A DNA stretch of 64,000 bases from Tetragenococcus halophilus subsp. flandriensis (GCF_030161475.1 NZ_BSUG01000076.1:54060-118059); one strand, 5' to 3'; numbered from the stretch's first letter, positions 8,754 through 17,074 are shown. Notes: generated by a model not told the origin, from the sequence alone. Program-made: numbers and translations.

Positions 8754-9440
8754 TTATTTATCATCTGTCTTTACTTCTTTTAGTGGCTCAATCATTGATT
8801 CTATATGCAGCGTCATTAATTGCTTGGCTTCCTTTGCATTATGTGTAGTAATGGCAGCTGCAATAAGTTGATGGTATAAAGAAGCCTTTGTTCTCATTTG
8901 CGGTAATGTGTTTGTCATACGACGGCTTTCTATTTGATATTTTTCAAGTGATTCTGTCATTATTTTTAAAGAAGGTTGCTCAGCGCCTTCTGAAATAAGT
9001 TGATGAAATTTTAAATCAATACTCAAAAAATTATCGTTTACCTGCATTTCCTGATCTAACCGGTGTGCTAAATCTTGTAGTTTTTGACATAAACTTGAAT
9101 CAGCTCGCTCAGCACAATAATAAGCTTGTTCCGGCTCTACAAGTAACCTAGCATTCAATATTGAAAGTAATGAAAGTGTTTCTTTTTCCCCCGCTGCATT
9201 CGAAGCCATAGCATTTGGGTCATTTCTTAAATATATTCCTCTACCATGTTCTATACTGACTATACCTTGGTTTTCAAGTGTACGTAGTGCTTCTCTGATA
9301 ATCGTTAAACTAACGTTCATTTTTTTCGACAACTGTTTCATTGTTGGAATCCTCTGACCTGGCTTCCAAATTCCATTTACAATATTTTCATTTAATCTTC
9401 CAAGTGTTTGTTGATAAACAGATGGTTTGTTAGTTTCCAT
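8754..9440 (-). CDS. dgoR: GntR (FadR subfamily) regulator, probable DgoR
   Basis: Predicted repressor of D-galactonate genes. The N-terminal winged helix-turn-helix (about residues 15-75: QRIPTMKQLSKKMNVSLTII, REALRTLENQGIVSIEHGRG) is followed by an all-helical FCD ligand domain (about 90-220) with candidate metal-binding His and Asp residues (IDLKFHQLISEGA, SLYHQLIAAA, MTLHIESM). The 228-residue length fits. ATG 9440 has GAGG 5 bp upstream; a longer TTG start lacks a ribosome site. It is the last gene of the dgo block, which supports the name, but the ligand is inferred from position alone. Confidence 0.8.
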   Translation of the reverse strand: METNKPSVYQQTLGRLNENIVNGIWKPGQRIPTMKQLSKKMNVSLTIIREALRTLENQGIVSIEHGRGIYLRNDPNAMASNAAGEKETLSLLSILNARLLVEPEQAYYCAERADSSLCQKLQDLAHRLDQEMQVNDNFLSIDLKFHQLISEGAEQPSLKIMTESLEKYQIESRRMTNTLPQMRTKASLYHQLIAAAITTHNAKEAKQLMTLHIESMIEPLKEVKTDDK

Positions 9441-9549
9441 GATTTCCTCAACTTTCAATAACAAATTTATTCTTATACTATCTCATTTGTCTACATTAAT
9501 CTACCTAATAGCAGACTTCTAAAATTCAGCACCTCTAAAACTGACACAA

Positions 9550-10884
9550 TTAAACAAAAATAGAAAGTAACATTACTGATGCTAGGCCAACAATACCAAT
9601 AACGCAAGTTAATGGCGTCCAAGCTGTAAAAGTCTCTTTTAATGAAAAGTCGAAATATTCCTTAACCATCCAAAACCCTGCATCATTAACATGTCCTCCA
9701 AATACACTACCAGCACCGACCGCAAGTACCATTAATGCTGGATTCACCCCAGTAGTCGCAATAAGAGAACCTACAAGACCAGCACCTGTAAGAGCAGCAA
9801 CTGTTGATGAGCCAAGGCTAACACGTAAAATTGCCGTTACTAACCAAGCAGCAATCAATGGAGAAATACTTAGGTTAGTGAAAATACCGGAGATATAGTC
9901 TGAAATCCCTCCAGAGACTAAAACTTCTTTAAGAGCTCCTCCTCCACCGATGATAAATAACATACCTGCAATTTGGACAATAGCATTTTCTAAAGTACTT
10001 CCAATTTGCTTCATACTAGTTTGTTGATGAATTCCCATAGTATAAATAGCAAAAAGTAATGATAAAAGCATTGCAAAATCTGGATTACCAACGAAAGTTA
10101 CGATTTGATTAATAACAGTATTTTGAGGAATAATAAATTCCAAAATTGTTGAAATACCTATTAAAATTACAGGCATCATCGCTGTAAATACACTAATACC
10201 AAATTTTGGTGTTTGGTTTATATCAAATTCTTCCACTTTACCTAACGCTGGTATTTCATCTTGTACCTTATAAATTTGTGAGAACCTTTTACGAAGAAAA
10301 CGATTATATACAGGACCAGAAACAATAATCGTTGGAATAGCTACAATGATCCCATATAAAATTACTTGTCCGATATTTGCACTAAAAACTCCTGCAATTG
10401 CTGTTGGTGCAGGATGAGGCGGAATAAAACCATGCATCACATTTAATGTTGCAGCCATTGGTATAGCTAGTTCCATTAAAGGCATCCTAATTTCACGTGC
10501 AATAATAAATATGATAGGAAGTAGCACCACAAGTCCGACTTCAAAGAATAAAGCCAACCCTATAATAAACGACGCCAGGATAACAGCAACTTGTATACGC
10601 TTATATCCAAATTTATCAATTAAAGTATGTGCAATTCGTTGTCCTCCACCAGAGTCAGAAACAAGTTTACCCAGCATAGAGCCCATTCCAAATATAATAG
10701 CTAGGTCACCTAATTGTGATCCAAGTCCATCTGTAATAGTCGTTGGAACTTCATCCAGAGGTATTCCGAGAAGTAAAGCAACAACAAAAGAAGTAATAAT
10801 TAATGAAACAAAAGTATTAAGTTCGATCTTTGTAATTAAAAATATTAACAAAGCTACTCCCAGTATAACGATTAATAACGGCAT
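9550..10884 (-). CDS. GntP-family gluconate/galactonate:H+ symporter
   Basis: A 444-residue polytopic membrane protein of the GntP family. Recognisable segments include FGMGSMLGKLVSDSGGGQRI, LVVLLPIIFIIAREIRMPL, MHGFIPPHPAPTAIAG and a C-terminal GHVNDAGFWMVKEYF, all typical of gluconate permeases. Its place between the KDPGal aldolase and GntR regulator genes suggests D-galactonate as substrate, replacing the MFS carrier DgoT of enterobacteria. GGAGG lies 10 bp before the ATG. D-gluconate or a related aldonate remains possible. Confidence 0.88.
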   Translation of the reverse strand: MPLLIVILGVALLIFLITKIELNTFVSLIITSFVVALLLGIPLDEVPTTITDGLGSQLGDLAIIFGMGSMLGKLVSDSGGGQRIAHTLIDKFGYKRIQVAVILASFIIGLALFFEVGLVVLLPIIFIIAREIRMPLMELAIPMAATLNVMHGFIPPHPAPTAIAGVFSANIGQVILYGIIVAIPTIIVSGPVYNRFLRKRFSQIYKVQDEIPALGKVEEFDINQTPKFGISVFTAMMPVILIGISTILEFIIPQNTVINQIVTFVGNPDFAMLLSLLFAIYTMGIHQQTSMKQIGSTLENAIVQIAGMLFIIGGGGALKEVLVSGGISDYISGIFTNLSISPLIAAWLVTAILRVSLGSSTVAALTGAGLVGSLIATTGVNPALMVLAVGAGSVFGGHVNDAGFWMVKEYFDFSLKETFTAWTPLTCVIGIVGLASVMLLSIFV

Positions 10885-10977
10885 AATAACTAAACCTCCA
10901 CATTTTTAATTTAAAAAATTACTTTTCCAAGAAGATATTGTAAAGAACGAGATTTTATTCAACTATTAGTAAACCAA

Positions 10978-11598
10978 TTAATAAACAGCGGATAAAAACT
11001 CTTCAACAGAGCGATTTAACTCTTTTTCATTCAAATTTTTGACATCTTCTTTATTAAAGAAGTTAGAACCGATTCCTAAGTAATCTGCCCCATTGTCTAT
11101 AAAATCTTTCGCATTTTGTAAATTAATTCCCCCTACGGCCATGAGTTTTCGGGGGCCAAGGGGGCCTTGAATTTGTTTAAAAAGGGAAGGCCCAGTCGTA
11201 ACAGCAGGGAAAATTTTAACAATATCAGCTCCACGCTCAAATTGATCATACACTTCAGAAGGTGTCATGGCTCCTGGTACAGTAATAACACTTCCTTCTT
11301 TAGCTAGTGCAAAAATATCGTCATTGAACTGGGTTGGTCCTAACATAAATTTTGCCCCAGCCTTAATGGCATCTTTTGCTTGGTTAGCTTTCAAAACAGT
11401 TCCCACTCCAATATCCACTTGTTGACCATATTTTTCGTTTCCATCTTTAATGATCTTTAGGTAATCGGGGTTGTTCGTCGTAACTTCTACACCAACTTTA
11501 TGTTCATGATAACTTAAAACTTTCATAATTAACATTGCTTGTTCATAACTATAGCCACGCATGATTATAGTAATTTTAGGATAATCTTCAAGTTTCAT
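10978..11598 (-). CDS. dgoA: 2-dehydro-3-deoxy-6-phosphogalactonate aldolase
   Basis: Cleaves KDPGal to pyruvate and glyceraldehyde 3-phosphate. The 206-residue class I aldolase has the Schiff-base Lys 128 in DIVKIFPA, GVEVTTNN with its catalytic Glu, GVGTVLKANQA and VGGINLQNAKDF phosphate-binding segments. I choose ATG 11598 with GGAGG 9 bp before it. This start overlaps the end of dgoK by 11 bp, suggesting translational coupling. KDPG aldolase is the alternative reading, but dgoK and dgoD next door favour the galacto series. Confidence 0.88.
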   Translation of the reverse strand: MKLEDYPKITIIMRGYSYEQAMLIMKVLSYHEHKVGVEVTTNNPDYLKIIKDGNEKYGQQVDIGVGTVLKANQAKDAIKAGAKFMLGPTQFNDDIFALAKEGSVITVPGAMTPSEVYDQFERGADIVKIFPAVTTGPSLFKQIQGPLGPRKLMAVGGINLQNAKDFIDNGADYLGIGSNFFNKEDVKNLNEKELNRSVEEFLSAVY

Positions 11599-12598
11599 TT
11601 CCCTTATCCTCCTCCTCTTTCCGCAATTTCGCAGTTTCAATAGCGCCTATTCCTGCAAGATCAGAAATCTCTTGTGTTATCACGCGACCTTGCAAAAAGT
11701 CATCATTTTCTACAAGAACTTTGAAAGCTTGAGATAGTATCGGATTTCCAAGTATAATAAACGAATCATCAGGCCCAATTGAAAAAATATCTGTACTTTT
11801 AATCGCCATAAGATCATTTTCAAGTAAGGAGCCTAATAAATAATTTGCTCGTTGATTCCTCGAATAGTCTGTATACATATCCAAGAGTCGTACTGAAAAA
11901 GCCGTACGAGTGATACCATTTGAAACACACGTTTTCGCCCCGAGTTTAAGAGTATCTTTATCCAAAAAGTCTGCAAAATTTTCATCTAATGAATCAGCTA
12001 ATATAGATTTTTCCGTTAAAAATTCCATCAGTTCACCTGTCATTGTAGTTATAGAACCGCTTATACGGTTTTTTCGATCAAGTTTAATAATCTTTGTATG
12101 CGAACCAGGTAGTATCAAAACAGCCGGACCGCTGATTTCTAGCTGTGAAATTGCACCTATAGCTTCAACTTCTTCTCCACGCATAATGTCCATATCTGTA
12201 ATGTTTTCCGGTAATATATTTTTGTCAATATTTTTAACACCGGGAATGAACCAGATAGGTTGGTCAAATACTTCTGGAATACTTTTTTTTATCATACCAG
12301 ACGAAAGTTCAAAAGCTCCAACTGGTACTTCTAGATGAGGAATTTCTGCTAAACCTAAATCAGAAGTAATCATTCCAGAAGCAATCACAGTAACTTCAGC
12401 ATGATCTGTGATATTTCCAGCTTTTAATACTACATCAATAGACTTTTTAACTGCTTCTTTTAATCGTTTTTTATCACCAGTAATAGACGTATCACGAACA
12501 CCAACAGATTCAAAATCTTTCTCTATCTTTCTACCATCTTGCCAAAGTACAGTACGCGTATTAGTTGTACCAGTATCAATAGTAATTATACTTTTCAT
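11588..12598 (-). CDS. dgoK: 2-dehydro-3-deoxygalactonokinase
   Basis: Phosphorylates 2-keto-3-deoxygalactonate with ATP in the De Ley-Doudoroff pathway. The protein of 336 residues opens with the ASKHA-type phosphate-binding motif IITIDTGTTNTRTVLW and carries FIPGVKNIDKN, MRGEEVEAIGAI and LILPGSHTKIIKL, which are characteristic of DgoK. GAGGTGAG lies 4 bp before the ATG. It follows dgoD by 15 bp and overlaps dgoA. Confidence 0.92.
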   Translation of the reverse strand: MKSIITIDTGTTNTRTVLWQDGRKIEKDFESVGVRDTSITGDKKRLKEAVKKSIDVVLKAGNITDHAEVTVIASGMITSDLGLAEIPHLEVPVGAFELSSGMIKKSIPEVFDQPIWFIPGVKNIDKNILPENITDMDIMRGEEVEAIGAISQLEISGPAVLILPGSHTKIIKLDRKNRISGSITTMTGELMEFLTEKSILADSLDENFADFLDKDTLKLGAKTCVSNGITRTAFSVRLLDMYTDYSRNQRANYLLGSLLENDLMAIKSTDIFSIGPDDSFIILGNPILSQAFKVLVENDDFLQGRVITQEISDLAGIGAIETAKLRKEEEDKGNET

Positions 12599-12613
12599 TA
12601 ACTCACCTCAAAA

Positions 12614-13762
12614 TTACCATTCAGCAATTGTTCCGTCTTCATGTCTCCAAACAGGATTATGCCAATTAGTAGTTTCTTTTGCTTTTTCTCTAACTAATTC
12701 TTCATTTACTTCTACACCTAAACCAGGTAATTGCGGAATTTTCACATGCCCGTTATCGTACTCAAATATTTCAGGGTTTTTAATATAATCAAGTAAATCA
12801 TTAGTCTTATTATAATGAATCCCTAAACTTTGCTCTTGAATAAAAGCGTTATAGGAAGTAGCGTCCACTTGTAAACTTGAAGCTAAATCTATAGGACCTA
12901 ACGGACAATGGAATGCAACAGCGATATCGTAAGCTTCAGCCATCGAAGCTATTTTTTTACACTCTGTAATTCCACCTGCATGAGAAAGGTCAGGTTGAAT
13001 AATGTCTGCGTTACCGCTTTCGAAAAGTTCTTTAAAATCCCACCTTGTAAACATTCTTTCACCCGTAGCAATCGGTGTTTTGGTCAACTGCTTTATTTTT
13101 CCCAATTCTTCATTATTTTCTGGTAAAACTGGCTCCTCAATAAACATTAAGTTGTATGGTTCAAGCTCTTTGGCAAGAATTTTAGCCATCGGTTTATGCA
13201 CTCGACCGTGAAAGTCAACTGCAATACCAAAGTAAGGACCACAAGCATCTCTAATAGCTTTGACACTTTCAACAACTTCTTGGATTTTTTCATAACTATC
13301 AATCATTTGAAGTTCTTCAGTTGCATTCATTTTAACAGCTGTAAACCCAGCATTCTTTCTTTCTAAGGCAGCTTCTCCGACATTACTTGGACGATCTCCA
13401 CCAACCCAAGAATAGACTTTAATTGAATCACGTACAGCTCCTCCCATTAACTGATAAACAGGCTGATTGAGAGCTTTTCCTTTGATATCCCAAAGGGCTT
13501 GGTCAATACCAGCGATCGCGCTCATAAGGATTGGCCCTCCGCGATAAAACCCACTCCGATACATTTTTTCCCAAGCATCTTCGATATTGGAAGGATCCGA
13601 ACCAATCAAAGAATCCATCAATTCATGAACTGCAGTTTCCACTGTTGCTGATCTGCCTTCGATAACGGGTTCTCCCCAGCCACTAATACCTTCATCTGTC
13701 TCAACCTTTAAAAATAACCAACGTGGTGGTACAGAAAAAGTTTCATAGGATTTAATTCTCAT
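12614..13762 (-). CDS. dgoD: D-galactonate dehydratase
   Basis: Enolase-superfamily enzyme that dehydrates D-galactonate to 2-keto-3-deoxygalactonate. The 382-residue length matches DgoD. Visible are the N-terminal capping domain ([20 protein letters not shown]), [11 protein letters not shown] with the first metal Asp and catalytic His, [10 protein letters not shown] and [10 protein letters not shown] for the other metal ligands, and AFHCPLGPI with the second catalytic His. It is the first gene of the operon, with GGAGAG before the ATG and palindromic operator-like DNA upstream. Confidence 0.94.
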   Translation of the reverse strand: MRIKSYETFSVPPRWLFLKVETDEGISGWGEPVIEGRSATVETAVHELMDSLIGSDPSNIEDAWEKMYRSGFYRGGPILMSAIAGIDQALWDIKGKALNQPVYQLMGGAVRDSIKVYSWVGGDRPSNVGEAALERKNAGFTAVKMNATEELQMIDSYEKIQEVVESVKAIRDACGPYFGIAVDFHGRVHKPMAKILAKELEPYNLMFIEEPVLPENNEELGKIKQLTKTPIATGERMFTRWDFKELFESGNADIIQPDLSHAGGITECKKIASMAEAYDIAVAFHCPLGPIDLASSLQVDATSYNAFIQEQSLGIHYNKTNDLLDYIKNPEIFEYDNGHVKIPQLPGLGVEVNEELVREKAKETTNWHNPVWRHEDGTIAEW

Positions 13763-13789
13763 TATAATATCTCTCCTTTAAAATCTTTT

Positions 13790-13828
13790 AAATAGATATG
13801 TTTTATCTTATAAAGATAGTATCTATTT
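13790..13828. promoter_or_regulatory. Nested inverted repeats upstream of dgoD (candidate operator)
   Basis: AAATAGATA (13790-13798) and TATCTATTT (13820-13828) form perfect 9-bp arms. Between them is a second perfect dyad TATCTT-ATA-AAGATA (13804-13818). TATCTATTT recurs at 13962-13970. The position just upstream of the dgoD ribosome site suits repressor binding; DgoR is the obvious candidate by context. Confidence 0.5.
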
Positions 13829-13837
13829 ACATTGAAT

Positions 13838-13851
13838 GGTAAACGTTTTCT
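13838..13851. promoter_or_regulatory. Candidate cre (CcpA) site upstream of dgoD
   Basis: GGTAAACGTTTTCT matches the core TGNAARCGNWWWCA at 12 of 14 positions; only the outermost bases differ. It lies about 75 bp upstream of dgoD, where carbon catabolite repression of galactonate use would be expected. Confidence 0.45.
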
Positions 13852-13947
13852 TATTCTATGTCAATAGAAATTTAATGATATTTTCTTATTTAAGCCTTAA
13901 TTTGTAAATTTACAAATTAATTGAAGTAACTTCCAACTTTTTTATAA

Positions 13948-13981
13948 CATCATATTGATAATATCTATTTTCAATATGATG
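13948..13981. promoter_or_regulatory. 11-bp inverted repeat upstream of dgoD
   Basis: CATCATATTGA (13948-13958) and TCAATATGATG (13971-13981) are perfect inverses around a 12-bp centre that contains TATCTATTT, the motif also found at 13820-13828. The remainder of 13852-14100 is AT-rich with nothing else recognised. Function unknown; a second operator for looping is one possibility. Confidence 0.4.
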
Positions 13982-14110
13982 CTAAACTACATGTAATTAC
14001 ATAACATTAACTCAAAATAACTATATTTAAAAGTTTCCTTAATAATTTATCTAGCATTCAATTTATTTACTTTTTAGGCTTTAATGTTAGATGAGGAAAT
14101 CATAAAATTA

Positions 14111-14149
14111 CCCTTAAAGTAGTTTTTACTTTTAAAACTACTTTAAGGG
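14111..14149 (-). terminator. Long perfect hairpin after the rpiB-like gene
   Basis: CCCTTAAAGTAGTTTT (14111-14126) and AAAACTACTTTAAGGG (14134-14149) form a perfect 16-bp stem. On the minus strand TAATTTTATG follows, a weak T tract. It probably ends the 15174-14203 transcript. Confidence 0.7.
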
Positions 14150-14180
14150 CCATCCTATTACAACATCTTTTTTCATTTAC

Positions 14181-14194
14181 TAAACGATCGTTTA
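14181..14194. promoter_or_regulatory. 14-bp perfect palindrome TAAACGATCGTTTA
   Basis: A perfect palindrome in the 9 bp just past the rpiB-like stop codon, before the terminator hairpin. Its form (AAACG-AT-CGTTT) resembles a repressor site, but its location at a 3' end gives no obvious promoter to control. Confidence 0.3.
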
Positions 14195-14202
14195 TATAGT
14201 AC

Positions 14203-14676
14203 TTAGCAAGAATGATTTTTAGCGTATTCTATCTCTTCTTCTTCTCTTTCGTTAATTTGCTCAACCTTTCTTTCAGAGTTACCACCTGCAAAAGTATTTG
14301 ATAAATATTCTTTTGCTAACAGTTTCATAACGTCTACACCAATTACTTTACCACCGAAAGTAATAATTTGAGCACTATTACTCATTTGAGCACGTTCTGC
14401 AGAATATGGGTCATGGACTTGCGCTGCTCTAATTCCTTTAATTTTATTAGCAGAGATCGCCATACCAATACCTGTTCCACAAATCAGTATCGCCCGCTCT
14501 ACTTCATTATTTTTAACTGCAGTTGCCGTATTAAAAGCAATTCCCGGGTAATCTACAGCTTCAGGAGAATGCGTTCCGTAATCCTTTACTTCATGACCTA
14601 GTTCTTCAATGATATAATTTTTTAATTCTTCTTTTGCTTCATAAGCATTATGATCTGCACCAATTCCAATTTTCAT
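14203..14676 (-). CDS. RpiB/LacAB-family sugar-phosphate isomerase
   Basis: Aldose-ketose isomerase of the RpiB fold, 157 residues. GADHNAYEAKEEL at the N-terminus, the catalytic Cys 66 in LICGTGIGMAISANK, and DPYSAERAQMSNSAQIITFGG are visible. RpiB relatives act on ribose 5-phosphate, galactose 6-phosphate, allose 6-phosphate or D-erythrulose 4-phosphate (EryI/DerI). With a TIM paralogue and DhaK/DhaL genes in the same locus, D-erythrulose 4-phosphate isomerisation is the reading I prefer, as inference. The C-terminal tail (about residues 130-157) is unusually Glu-rich. It follows an unknown gene by 27 bp, divergent from the DeoR regulator. Confidence 0.85.
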   Translation of the reverse strand: MKIGIGADHNAYEAKEELKNYIIEELGHEVKDYGTHSPEAVDYPGIAFNTATAVKNNEVERAILICGTGIGMAISANKIKGIRAAQVHDPYSAERAQMSNSAQIITFGGKVIGVDVMKLLAKEYLSNTFAGGNSERKVEQINEREEEEIEYAKNHSC

Positions 14677-14703
14677 GATATTTACTCTCCTTTATCAAAT
14701 CTC

Positions 14704-15174
14704 TTATTTTTTGTCAAAATAAATAATTTTCTTATCAACTTCATCGAGTAATGTGCCCATCGTTCCCATAAAAATACTACTTACACCATATTCATCTATA
14801 TCAGATTGATTAATATTTATACCTAATATTTCATCAACAAATTGTAAATAATCTAAGTCTCGATTGGCGACAATAACTGCAATATGTCCTCCAGAATGTT
14901 TAAATGACCTAACTATATCGTAAAAACGACTATTTTCATTTTCTTCTGAATCAAAAATAATCAACAAATCTTTTTCAGATATATCTGTATCAGTTTCATT
15001 AAACGGTTTTGCTTTAATTGCCTCAAAAAAATTGTCGAATTTTTTTGATTCTATATCTGTAAGAAAATATATTCGGTCTGCCTTATTAATTTCGTCCGTA
15101 AAACAACCTATTTCTCTATGAATCGTATTTCTCAACGTTCGATTAATCGCATCGTTAACGCTATCAACGCTCAT
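14704..15174 (-). CDS. Unknown protein, possibly a degenerate SIS-like domain
   Basis: A 156-residue protein I do not recognise. The stretch DLLIIFDSEENENSRFYDIV followed by HSGGHIAVIVANRDLDY has the alternating strand-helix pattern and spacing of a SIS (sugar isomerase) Rossmann-like fold, but the usual Ser-Gly-Glu-Thr loop is replaced by SEENENS. GGAGG lies 8 bp before ATG 15174, better than the ATG at 15180, which would be 2 bp away. It is the first gene of a two-gene unit with the RpiB-like isomerase and is divergent from the DeoR regulator, so a sensing or isomerase-accessory role is possible. Confidence 0.7.
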   Translation of the reverse strand: MSVDSVNDAINRTLRNTIHREIGCFTDEINKADRIYFLTDIESKKFDNFFEAIKAKPFNETDTDISEKDLLIIFDSEENENSRFYDIVRSFKHSGGHIAVIVANRDLDYLQFVDEILGININQSDIDEYGVSSIFMGTMGTLLDEVDKKIIYFDKK

Positions 15175-15281
15175 GATCATTACCTCCTTTCTTTATCTTC
15201 ATCCTCATTATATATCATTTTTAATCACAAGTCCATCATTTACTTTCGTTTTGTATTTATTTTTGTCGTTTTTTATTGAAT

Positions 15282-15316
15282 AGTAAAAATAAAAGATATT
15301 GTTTTTTACTTTTACT
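15282..15316. promoter_or_regulatory. Candidate DeoR-family operator in divergent promoter
   Basis: AGTAAAAATAAAA (15282-15294) and TTTTACTTTTACT (15304-15316) are inverted with one mismatch in 13. The dyad lies between the divergent unknown gene and DeoR gene. A similar A-rich stretch ending ATATTG occurs on the minus strand near 28440-28465 upstream of dhaM. Confidence 0.4.
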
Positions 15317-15372
15317 TATCAATCGATTATACTATTAATAAATAGTTTAAAATGATAAGAGGGTTGATTTAT

Positions 15373-16143
15373 ATGTTTACTGAGGAACGGCACAAGAAAA
15401 TAATAGATATTGTAAATGAAGAAAAGAGCGTATCTGTCAAAGAATTAACAGAGCGGCTAGCTTTTTCGCCTGCTACTATTCGTTCTGATTTAAATTTACT
15501 TAATAACCAAGGATTGTTGATACGGACGCATGGAGGAGCGACTTCAATAGAAGAAAATACTAATAACAAAAGTCTAAACATTAACTTTGGTTTAAGGGAG
15601 CAAGAACATCCAACTGAGAAAATAGAAATAGCAAAAAAAGCAATTGAATTTGTTAAAGAAAATAGTTGTATCATTTTAGATGCCAGTTCAACTTCGTTTG
15701 AACTAGGTAAACTAATCAATGAAACAAATATGCGTCTGATGATTTTGACAAACGGGTTAAACGTTGCCAATATTTTAAAAAACAATACCAACATCACTAC
15801 CATTTTAATCGGTGGAGTTGTACAAGGTAATTCAAATGCAATACAAGGAACCCTAGGGGATAACTTATTGCAAAAATTAAACGTTGATACCGCCTTTGTT
15901 TCTGCTCATGCCTTCAACTTGAAAGAGGGATTAACTGATTTTAATTTATATGAAGTAGCATTAAAACAATTAATGGTACAATATGCGAAAACAGTCTATG
16001 CTTTAATTGACCATTCAAAATTAGAAAAATCATCTATTGCCACCTTCGGAACTCTAGATGATATTAATTATTTCATAACAGACTCAAAAGTTGATCCAGA
16101 AATAATTAAAAAATACAAAAATGAAGAATTAATTGTTCTTTAA
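15373..16143 (+). CDS. DeoR-family transcriptional regulator of the sugar cluster
   Basis: Predicted repressor that senses a phosphorylated sugar. The N-terminal DeoR helix-turn-helix (MFTEERHKKIIDIVN, SVKELTERLAFSPATIRSDL, NNQGLLIRTHGGA; residues 1-60) is followed by the DeoRC sensor domain (about 75-235, with CIILDASSTSFELGKLI, LTNGLNVANIL and IGGVVQGNSNAIQG). The 256-residue length fits the family. ATG 15373 has GAGGG about 9 bp upstream. It is the only regulator between 14.2 and 28.3 kb and the only plus-strand gene there, so it likely controls that locus. Confidence 0.88.
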   Translation: MFTEERHKKIIDIVNEEKSVSVKELTERLAFSPATIRSDLNLLNNQGLLIRTHGGATSIEENTNNKSLNINFGLREQEHPTEKIEIAKKAIEFVKENSCIILDASSTSFELGKLINETNMRLMILTNGLNVANILKNNTNITTILIGGVVQGNSNAIQGTLGDNLLQKLNVDTAFVSAHAFNLKEGLTDFNLYEVALKQLMVQYAKTVYALIDHSKLEKSSIATFGTLDDINYFITDSKVDPEIIKKYKNEELIVL

Positions 16144-16148
16144 TAAAA

Positions 16149-16188
16149 TATCCCTTACATCGATGAACCAGAATCAATGTAAGGGATA
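16149..16188. terminator. Hairpin between convergent DeoR and TIM-like genes
   Basis: TATCCCTTACAT (16149-16160) and ATGTAAGGGATA (16177-16188) are perfect 12-bp arms. On the minus strand TTTTATT follows, so termination after the TIM-like gene is better supported than after the DeoR gene. Confidence 0.65.
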
Positions 16189-16300
16189 AAGAATATGCGA
16201 TAAAATATAGTTAAGTTTTTCTTTTATAGTAGCACTATTAATACATAACTTTTTATGTAGCAACATGCTAACCCACAAATAAAAACGTCAATTTCTTCCC

Positions 16301-16981
16301 TTAAGGAACAAAAGTTGCTGTTGCTTCTACCATTTGCTTCAAAGCTACGAAAGGGTCATTTGCTTCTATAATACCACTAGTAGCTCCATTCGCATCCGAG
16401 CCTAACTGTAAGTTTCTTATAATATCAGTGCTTGTACTAACGCCCGCACCTTGCATCACACAAATGTTACTATTTATTTTTTTTACAGCAGCTATTGTTT
16501 CCTTAATATAACTATCTGAACTAGTCATTCCTGTTCCTATTAAATCAGTTGGTTCACAAAGAATTATCTCTGGTTCTAGCAACGCAATTGCCTTTGCTTC
16601 ATGATAGCCGTTAGCACAAACTATCGTATTTATCCCAGATTTCTTTCCTTTATTTATAGTTTTTTCTAAAACCGAATAATGTAAAGGGCGCTCAGCATGG
16701 TTTAATACACAAGCACGAGCTCCAGCAAAATATAATGACTCGGGCAAAACAGCCCCCATACCTCGTCCTGGATTAATAGCGTCCATATGTTGTGCTGTTA
16801 CAATAATATTTTTTGTGATATCACTTACTGTTTTTATCTCTGTAAATGGTGCTGTAACAAATATATCAATGTCATATACTTCTGCCAGATGATCGGCATA
16901 TTTTGCTAAATCATATAGTTCTTTTCCATAAAGATATGTTTTCGGGTTGAACATAAAAAAGGGAACACGTATTTTCTTCAT
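16301..16981 (-). CDS. Triosephosphate isomerase family paralogue
   Basis: A 226-residue TIM-barrel isomerase, shorter than housekeeping bacterial TpiA (about 250). All three catalytic positions are present: Lys 14 in FNPKTYL, His 95 in LNHAERPL and Glu 143 in CEPTDLIGTG. Family relatives in erythritol/threitol loci (EryH, LerI) interconvert L-erythrulose 1-phosphate and D-erythrulose 4-phosphate. Presence of an RpiB paralogue and a Dha-type kinase in the same locus makes that the favoured role here, by inference. AAAGGAGG precedes the ATG. A simple second TpiA is the alternative. Confidence 0.82.
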   Translation of the reverse strand: MKKIRVPFFMFNPKTYLYGKELYDLAKYADHLAEVYDIDIFVTAPFTEIKTVSDITKNIIVTAQHMDAINPGRGMGAVLPESLYFAGARACVLNHAERPLHYSVLEKTINKGKKSGINTIVCANGYHEAKAIALLEPEIILCEPTDLIGTGMTSSDSYIKETIAAVKKINSNICVMQGAGVSTSTDIIRNLQLGSDANGATSGIIEANDPFVALKQMVEATATFVP

Positions 16982-17031
16982 TTTTTCCTCCTTTGAAACA
17001 AATGATATTATATATTAACTCAATTACATAA

Positions 17032-17074
17032 ATTGGAATTTCCTAGTTTTAACTAAAAACTAGGAAATTCCAAT
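17032..17074. terminator. 19-bp perfect hairpin after the hydroxyacid oxidase gene
   Basis: ATTGGAATTTCCTAGTTTT (17032-17050) and its exact inverse (17056-17074) enclose a 5-base loop. It lies between the oxidase stop and the TIM-like gene start; T tracts are weak on both sides, so it may equally be a processing or stabilising hairpin. Confidence 0.6.
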
